Shown in pieces: positions 57,425 to 64,000 of a stretch of DNA of 64,000 nt. Position 1 is the stretch's first letter. Each line of letters opens with the position of its first letter. The DNA is from Cristatella mucedo (Eukaryota > Bryozoa > Phylactolaemata > Cristatellidae), in contig WPIO01000019.1 of NCBI GenBank assembly GCA_009760855.2, positions 4,875,501 to 4,939,500 of the forward strand, given 5' to 3'. Under the pieces are notes generated by a model. It did not search any database. It was given only the letters and a program-made list of their open reading frames with translations, and had not been told where the DNA came from. A program made the translations under genes and the position numbers.

Positions 57425-59495
57425 TATAACCTGCCCATCGGTGTACGCGGAAGATGCCAGCGGAAATAGTGGACTCCGTTGCCTGTTGTAGACGCCAGAG
57501 GTTCGCGACATTATGCAGCTGTGAGTTGCGCTAAAAATGCGACTCTTTCTCACTAGTGTCATGCTTCAATTGCCCGCTCTTTGCGGCTCAGGAGTGGAGT
57601 TGGAGAGCATGCGCATTGTACGCTGCTAGGAGTAGTTCGTGCAGAGGGCGCCTGCATTGAATGAGCAGTCACGCACGTCCGGGCGCGCTCTCGCCGAGTG
57701 CAGAATGCAATCTGCACTCGGCGTACCACAGCGTGCGCTACCGCTCGGCACGTCGCGCCACGACTTCCTGTTACGACGCTTGCTTCCAGGATTGCGCCCA
57801 ACGTCTTCGCTTGCTCGAGGAGGCACGGAGCTCGCGGAACCCGGCGGCGCCCGCTAGGCTCAGACCACCAGCCCACAGCGTCCTTCGTTGGACTTTTCCG
57901 ATCACGTGCTATAAGTTCAGCGTACATGTAGCGGAGCGGACGTGGAGTGCGAGCTCACGCGTGTGTCTGCAGCGTGGATAGATGGACCAGGCTCAGCTCT
58001 TACGCCTCGCCGATAGTCGACACGTAACAAAGCCGAGCTTCTACCAAAGATATAGCAAGGGTGGATGGTGGGCGACTTCAGTAGCACTGCCTGCAGCACT
58101 AGAACTTGCAAGCTAGCACGACGGAGCTCCGGGTCCACGACCGACCTATACTATTAGCAGATACGCAGCTCGGAGTCGCCCAGCGACAGCGTAGCTGCCG
58201 TGTAAGAACTCTTTGACGAGCTTCAGAGCTCAGACTGGAAAGTTTGCCAGTGCTATTGTGCCCACTTCCGTGCAGCAGTATCCCTGATTGCTCGTTGCGG
58301 CCACTGTGTGCGTGCGTGCGATTTCCATATTTCGCTCGGCTGCCCCGCCCTAATCTAGCAGAGCCGTATCGATGGCTATCTCAGAGCATGCCCAATGTCA
58401 AAGCGGAGAAGAGCGTGATCTGACGTCACTTCAACGGTTGCTCGGCCTAACTTTACATGACCAACAGCGGAACCATTTTTTGCGCCATCGGTGCCACAAA
58501 AGTCAGGGCGCCCTGAAGATGTCGCCCGCGCGCCTCCGCCATTCTCTTTAGACGCTTCGCGAAAGCCGCATTCGCGCGATGCAGCAGACGGCAGCGAGGC
58601 GCTTCGTCTAGTTCGTTGGCTTGCTGTCGGTGAAGGCCCGAAAATTTCCAGAAATTTTACAACGAAATTCTATGCATTAAACCTACATCAACGGACGTGA
58701 AAATAGTTTTTTCGACCTGTGCACATTTCTATATAACTTTTAAGATCGCGCCTCTCAGACAAGTCGCTTAAAAAATACCTTTGTATTACTGCAATATTAT
58801 TATAAGAACCATAAATATATCGATTTAGAAACTATTACGAAAGATATATAATGAAACGACGTTCATCACAGAAATAAGTTATTGAGTGTAAAATTAATAA
58901 AAAAATTAAAGAAAATTAAAACAGCTGTTAACAGCTTTTTTAAATTGAAAACAGTAAACAGCTGTTTTTCAAAAACCCTAGATGCAGCACGCCTTTCCGC
59001 CAAGTTTGCGATGAATTACAGCGATCCACCAGAATATCAAACAACTAAGTTCATATCAACCGCAAGTCGGTGCTGCGAAGCTCGTAGTGCGAGTGAATAT
59101 TGTAGGACACCGCCGTTATAATGTACCAACCAAATTCCATGTCGTTGCTCTTGCACGTCATCGTGCAAATGGGCTGCAAAGACGCTGACCGTTACCGCAA
59201 TCCACTTAATTTCACCGTAAATCCATTAATTGACTACGCTGAAACGACGGCGCCTGTTAAACGAGCCAGATCACGGCTGAGAATCCTTACTAGCGATAAT
59301 GCAATATCATACAGCCGAGGCTGTATAAAACCTGGCGCCGTGAGATAGGCAGGCGGTTGTGATTCCGTACTAAGCGTTGGCAATTGAGACGATTTGAGCT
59401 CTAGGCCGGAGGGCCATTGGTCTAAGTCGTGGCCGCTGTTTAACGCCCATGACCATCCGCTGCTATCAGATCGACATTACGGATACGAACTTGAT
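57425..59495. other. No proven gene; one strong hairpin
   Basis: GC-moderate to 58.7 kb, AT-rich at 58.7-59.0 kb. Open frames at 57559-57981 on both strands lack known motifs. It contains a 13-bp perfect stem with a 6-nt loop at 57692-57723. A TATAAAA lies near 59322 with no gene seen after it. Confidence 0.35.
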
Positions 59496-59500
59496 ATATG

Positions 59501-59720
59501 TAGTTTGACATTCTCTAAGCTGCAGGTACGCGATACTATACAGAACACCAAAGCGGGCTGAAAGACGTTTATTCACACGGACGCCGCAGCGGGCCAGTAC
59601 GCGACAGGCTGTCCTCGAACTAACTCCCCGGGCCTTTGCCGCCCGTTACTTATATACCACTGTCATAAATCACAACAGGCCATAAGCCAACGACAATGTC
59701 ATAATCTCAAAATAGCCACA
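59501..59720 (-). repeat. 3' LTR
   Basis: Starts, on the minus strand, TGTGGCTATTTTGAG and carries TATATAAG (59656-59649) followed by AATAAA (59573-59568), a normal U3-R order. The plus-side end is TAGTTTGAC, or TGTAGTTTGAC if a TG/CA end is demanded. Confidence 0.8.
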
Positions 59721-60482
59721 CTCCCCTTTATCTCGAGGTCAAGTGGGGCAACAACAAAACAAAGCATTACAACAGCGCAATAAAAATACATGCTGTCCTT
59801 AACTGCCTTCTCATCTAGCATGAGGCTAGGTAACAGCAGCTCGGAGGAGGCAAGTGAAAGCACGGCCTTTGCTTACTTTCCGGCTATATATGGCACGAGC
59901 TTTGCCGCGTCGCCGAGCCATACAGCTTTCTACCGTGCAACCCGTCTCCAATGCCGTACCAGTCTCTGCCACCGCACGGAGCTTCCGGGCTTTCGCCCTA
60001 ACGCCGGCCTCTGCCTTCTGGACTGCAACCGGTGTAGCCTCTCGCGTCTCCCGTGAGGCAGTTGCCTCGAGCCTCGACCGTACGACTGTCTTTAACCGCT
60101 CCGTCGGCCACTCCTGCGCCAGTGCCTTTGGTCTCTCGGCGAGCGTGCACCTGCCGCGCCTCCTCGACGGGCATCTCGTTCACGTCTTCTACTGGCCCCT
60201 CGCGCGTCTCCTCCACCAGCGGTCGGAAACCGAGGCGACCACACTGTGCGCCATCATCTGTTGCTGCCACTCCTCGGTCTTTGACTCCGACCGCTCGGCA
60301 AGCATCTCGTGCGCCTTCTCGGCGAGCGTCTCGCACGCCTCCTTAGCGGGTGCTTCACGCACTTCCGCCGAGGCTAACGCTTTGCTCCACGCCGCCGTCG
60401 CCTCCGAGACCATTAGCGCCAGCTTTCTGGCCATCGGCGCTGTCTCGCTCTCTACCAGTGCTTTCCCACCCGTCGCGACCTC

Positions 60483-61138
60483 TCAGGTAGACGGAGCCAC
60501 CTTTCTGTCAGACGCAGCCACCTCTCTGGCAGACGCACCCGTCTCCCTGCCGGACGCAGCCGTCTCCCTGCCGGACGCAGAACTCTCCCTGCCGGACGCC
60601 GCCTTCTCTCTGCCGGACGCTGCTTTTTCCCTGGCGGATGCCTCCGCCTCGCTCGTGGACGCCGCCTCTGCGGGCTCTGCCACCGTCTCTGCCGCCGCCT
60701 CTGCGGGTTCCACTGGCGTCTCTGCTGGCTCTGTCTTCGTCGCCCGGCACACTGTTGGCGATTGCTGCTTCTGATTCCGGTCGCTCTTGTCGGCCTCTTC
60801 AATCCGACCAGCGTTTACTATATCCAAGCCCAGCAGCCGCCCTTTACCAGCCTCCAGCTCCAGCCGCTTCTGCGCTATCACCTCCGCTTTTCTGGCACTC
60901 TGCAAGTCCGACCACCGAAGCCTCTCCTCACCTTCAGGGCTTGCAAACACCTTCACAATTGTTGCACGCAGCTGGGTATAGTCTTTTTGCACTGAGTCAG
61001 AAAGGGTCGCAGCGAACGCTAATGCACCGGCTGCCGGGAACACAAATATGTACATTTGCCACACAGCTGGATCGACACCTCTTTCCTCAAGCCTCCGCTC
61101 CGAGTCGAGCAGCCAGCTAACGAAGTCGTCCCCGACGT
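60483..61138 (-). CDS. Gag-like protein of the LTR element
   Basis: On the minus strand an open frame from about 61138 (after an in-frame TAG) to 60483; the first ATG is at 61064 (193 codons). The N-terminal part resembles a retrotransposon capsid region: FVSWLLDSERRLEERG, a Trp after a short turn, then AAGALAFAATLSDSVQKDY and LRATIVKVF, the helical pattern of Gypsy-type Gag. The C-terminal third is a tandem array of a 7-residue unit (like ASGREKA, ASGRETA), coded by a 21-bp DNA repeat (60490-60640). No zinc knuckle is seen. Further open minus frames (60434-60189, 60336-59998) with Ala/Glu-rich helices suggest that the original ORF was longer and is now frameshifted. Confidence 0.55.
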
Positions 61139-61200
61139 GGTAGTACTACAGCATCGTCTCCTGGTGCGGGACACACTGCCGCCTCTGCCGAAATAGCTTG

Positions 61201-61427
61201 TAGTTTGACATTCTCTAAGCGGCAGGTACGCGATACCACAGAGAACACCGGAGCCGGCTCAGAGACGTTTATTCACACAGATGCCGCAGCGGGCCACTAC
61301 GCAACTTCCCGCCCGTCGTCGTCGAACTAACTCCCCGGGCCTTTGCCGCCCGTCATTTGTATACCGCTGTCATAAATCACAACCAGCCATAAGCCAATGA
61401 CAGGGCCATAATCTCAAGATAGCCACA
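61201..61427 (-). repeat. 5' LTR
   Basis: The partner of 59501-59720, with AATAAA (61273-61268). The TATA of the other LTR is changed here (TTGTATACC region), so this promoter copy is probably weaker or dead. Confidence 0.8.
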
Positions 61428-61432
61428 ATATG

Positions 61433-62030
61433 TTAAGGTATGACCGATCTTAGTCGCTGCCGTATTCCTGCTGCTACTGTCGGCGTACCAGCGTGCATTA
61501 GCGCAGCAGCTACATGTAGCTGCTACAAGGTGGTTCAGGCGTCGCCAGTATTTGTCGCGCATCGGCTGAGAGAGACCAGCAGTTTATAACCAGCTACTGG
61601 CAGCTGCATGACATTAATGACAATTCCTAAGACAGTGATTGTTATAAATCAGGTTACGTCTTAGCCTATGGCTTATATCTTTCACAAAGACCACCTGGTT
61701 CGATGATTGGTCAGTTGTCCCCCGAGCTTCCTGCCAGTGCCCTGCCAAGGTTCCTGCAAAGAAAAATAGAGCTTTGCATTGAAAGAACGCATCTAGCCTT
61801 ATTCATTGAGGCAAGGGAATTATTTATAGCTGTCATACACTGCTAATTTCTGCGCGGGTTTTACGCGCTTGGAGCTGCCTCCACGACTCGCTAGCCTTGC
61901 TTAGAGGCGCCAACTTAGTTGCGCCACTCTCCGTCGCCAGCTATATTTGCTTGCCTCTGTGCGAAGATTATTTCTGGAGCCGTAACGAGTGCTGATAAAT
62001 TACCTTCAGCGGAGAAGATATCTCTAAAGC
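61433..62030. other. No recognised gene or repeat
   Basis: Unrecognised DNA between the LTR element and a MITE-like fragment. Confidence 0.4.
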
Positions 62031-62034
62031 TTAT

Positions 62035-62160
62035 TTATTTAGCGTAAATATAAATAGACGCTGGCGAAAATGTTGAACACCCTGCTACTGGCAGTGTGCT
62101 CGTAGCAGAAATTGACTTAGCGCTATGCACGAACGACACCGCATTTTTTCTGGATAAATA
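62035..62160 (-). mobile_element. MITE-like family fragment
   Basis: The reverse complement of the 34570-34690 arm: AAATATAAATAGACGCTGGC, GTTGAACACC, the palindrome CTGCTACTGGCAGTGTGCTC and CACGAACGACACCGC. The telomere-like core is absent. Confidence 0.6.
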
Positions 62161-62828
62161 CATAGATAATTATCATTGCTTTTTAAGAGTACGTATGTGT
62201 GGTAGATATTCTTCGTGCGTTTTTATGCCAAAAAACTTCATTATTGGGTAAATAAAAATTCGAGAATATCTCTGAAGAAGTGAGCCTTGCAAAGCTCGCG
62301 TGTGAGGAAAGCTACATCCCCCATAGCAAAACTGTAGCAGTTGGCCACTTCTTCTTTTCCGAATGTTGTAGCGTTCTATTTTTTACTCATACTTTCTCTT
62401 TATCTTATTTTCTGTTTTATTGTTGGCCCTTTGAATCTCAACATAAGACAGCGAGAATCGTGTTTTATAACTTTGCATGACTCTTGGGGTTTACCCAACT
62501 TTTCCTTACTGCTAACGCTTTCGTTGGCTTGTAAAGATTCATCAACTTCCGCTTCGGTTCCTTAAACACAAGTGATTTTTCCAAACTCAGCGCTGGTTAA
62601 AAATACAGCTTTAAAGAACTGTCTTTCTCGAAATTTAACAGAATGACAACATTTGTGGTGTTACTTTCATGCATCGCGTGGCTTCATGAAAGTTCACTGC
62701 GCTTCACTTCAGCAGCCATTGTCATCGCGGTTTTAACGGCAACCACAGACAGCTGACAGCTAAGCTAGTGAAATTCAAGCTCTTTGGTCATTTCACCCGG
62801 GACGAACGAGGCAGCATTGCATGAACTG
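62161..62828. other. No recognised gene or repeat
   Basis: AT-rich, unrecognised. Confidence 0.4.
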
Positions 62829-62829
62829 A

Positions 62830-62962
62830 CGCCCTGATTTTGTGCAGAGGTTAAGGGGCTCATCTTTACGCCGAGGTCGTGGGCTTGAGCTATGTGGCAC
62901 ATGTGAAGCGCCCGGGTAGAGATTCAGTTCTCTTAGGGCGCCACACAAACAAACTATGACTT
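62830..62962 (+). mobile_element. SINE2 copy
   Basis: GAGGTTAAGGGGCTCATC, a degraded B box (GGGCTTGAGCTA), TGTGGCACATGTGAAGCGCC and AGAGATTCAGTTCTCTTAGG. Confidence 0.75.
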
Positions 62963-63067
62963 TCTTTTCGTGGCCGTCCGAGCGGCGAACGCCGCTCACA
63001 ATCCAGCTTCGACCTGCTTTGTGATTCCTGAGAGCTTCTAATCCTGTCCCAAATACGGTGTAGTTGT

Positions 63068-63255
63068 CGAGCCGTGATGGCACGCTATGAAAGGGGGTTG
63101 CTTTTGACGACTTCGGTTTCTAGGTCGTAGGTTCGAATCGTGCGGCGGGCGATCCTATATCGCCGCTGCAAGCGGTGGTGGTAGCCCGTAAAGGCTCCTC
63201 TGTCGCTATACAAAAGAGGCTGTTAAATCAGCTAGTATTTATTCATTTATTTAGT
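63068..63255 (+). mobile_element. SINE1 copy, near full length
   Basis: GAGCCGTGATGGCACGCTAT, B box AGGTTCGAATCG, GGGCGATCCTATATCGCCGC, AGAGGCTGTTAAATCAGCTA and a (TATT)n-like tail. Confidence 0.88.
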
Positions 63256-63514
63256 GGCTTCTACACTAACTTCCTTGGGTCGCAAAAAAATGGCTCGCCG
63301 TGGTGCCAGTCCTTTCCGATACTTGATAAAGACGGTCTGAGCAGTAGATCGCCGCTAGCGACTTGTAGGTGCAGCATCAATGAACGCGCGTCAATGCCGA
63401 CAACTGCGGAACACGACAGCAAGGAAGGGCGTCCATAGCGCCACAGCTACAGAATACAGAGATATACTCGACAGCGACGATGGGCCACACCCACATCGCC
63501 TCCACATCGGCCGC

Positions 63515-63653
63515 GGCACGTAAAAAGTGCTCGCCCCGACCAAGGCCTGGCTGAGGTCATGGGCTCGAGCCCCGAGGCATATGGGAAGCGCCTGAATAGA
63601 GATTAAGTTCTCTTGGGGCACTAAATAAATAAATTTTATTTATTTATTTATTT
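63515..63653 (+). mobile_element. SINE2 copy
   Basis: GTGCTCGCCCCGACCAAGGC, B box GGGCTCGAGCCCC, GAGGCATATGGGAAGCGCC, AGAGATTAAGTTCTCTTGGG and a (TTTA)n tail. Confidence 0.85.
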
Positions 63654-63654
63654 A

Positions 63655-64000
63655 AAAATTCTCGTACGTCAGCCAAGCAGTGCAGAGCTGTCGACAGACG
63701 AAAAGCCTCGGGCCGCAGTTCCTGCCCGACGCGAATACTGGGGCTCGGCCGAATGCCTATTACATGGCAGATGCTTTTGTATCGCTTAATCATGGATTAT
63801 GACCGAACCTGTTCGTAGTGGTGATAATTCAGGAGCTGCGAGTAACATTTCGGCAGTCCTAGTCTGGTCGATCTGGCACGATGCTGTTTCAATCGCTAAT
63901 ACCATTATTTTTAAAATAGCCGTGAATGGACAGTTAATTGCTTGCCGCCTACCACGCTGTCTTCGTCCCGTGCCGCACCTGTCGCTGCATGTCCGCTGTC
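63655..64000. other. No recognised gene or repeat
   Basis: Unrecognised DNA at the right edge of the window. Confidence 0.4.

Larger units (their letters stand above)
59501..61427 (-). mobile_element. Small LTR retrotransposon, gag-only
   Basis: A complete 1.93-kb element on the minus strand with two direct repeats (59501-59720 and 61201-61427), a 1.48-kb internal part and a 5-bp duplication ATATG on each side (59496-59500, 61428-61432). A polypurine tract AAAGGGGAG lies just before the 3' LTR (59729-59721). Only a gag-like ORF is present, with no protease, reverse transcriptase or integrase, so it must have relied on another element. The LTRs differ at roughly one base in eight by eye, so it is old. 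No clear tRNA primer site could be read after the 5' LTR. Confidence 0.8.

Noticed and set aside
59854-60774. 306-codon plus-strand ORF rich in Ser, Ala and Leu
   Set aside because: Antisense shadow of the gag-like frame in the LTR element; LTR signals, PPT and the capsid-like pattern all point to the minus strand.

Overview
This window looks like genomic DNA of an animal, most likely a marine or other invertebrate. The reasons are: a two-exon DMRT (DM domain plus DMA domain) transcription factor gene with GT-AG splicing; a pair of phase-matched exons encoding a transmembrane segment and a cytoplasmic tail; many fragments of APE/RT-type LINEs; tRNA-derived SINEs; a pogo/Tigger-type DNA transposon; LTR elements; and an exceptional load of microsatellites. 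There are no bacterial operons, rRNA genes, CRISPR arrays or plasmid functions. The species cannot be named from sequence alone. The DM domain wording ([10 protein letters not shown]) is closer to the protostome Dmrt4/5 - Dmrt99B type that I know than to vertebrate DMRTA, but this is only a leaning.

Layout. 0-2.2 kb: the 3' part of an unidentified single-pass membrane protein gene on the minus strand (exons 2044-2116 and 537-705), with LINE B pieces around and inside its intron. 2.2-7.1 kb: mostly unrecognised DNA with SINE and LINE tails and a CA-rich array. 7.1-10.0 kb: a LINE A copy split by a 1.28-kb solo-LTR-like insertion with a 4-bp target duplication. 10-17.9 kb: TA, GACAG and GGAT arrays, SINEs and unrecognised DNA. 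17.9-31.6 kb: a transposon graveyard with LINE A, LINE B (endonuclease and reverse transcriptase visible) and a pogo-like element sitting inside a LINE B copy. 33.7-35.1 kb: a family of palindrome-bearing non-autonomous elements with degenerate telomere-like cores. 37-47 kb: a GC- and CpG-rich, transposon-poor domain holding the DMRT gene (44.0-46.0 kb), with large TG and CTG/ATG arrays upstream. 47-59.5 kb: SINEs, a third LINE family, a duplicated GC-rich block and large CT, CTC and GGCGTC arrays. 59.5-61.4 kb: a complete small LTR element with only a gag-like ORF. 61.4-64 kb: a MITE relative, then SINE1 and SINE2 copies.

How it works together. Only two host genes can be supported: the DMRT gene, complete, and the membrane protein gene, partial. 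Most of the rest is mobile DNA. Its most informative feature is a short 3' hairpin tail shared by LINE A, LINE C, SINE2 and one further SINE-like element, which fits SINEs being copied by the LINE reverse transcriptases. Nested insertions give a relative order of activity: LINE B is older than the LINE A 3' fragment, the SINE1 copy and the pogo element that sit in it, and LINE A is older than the solo LTR inside it.
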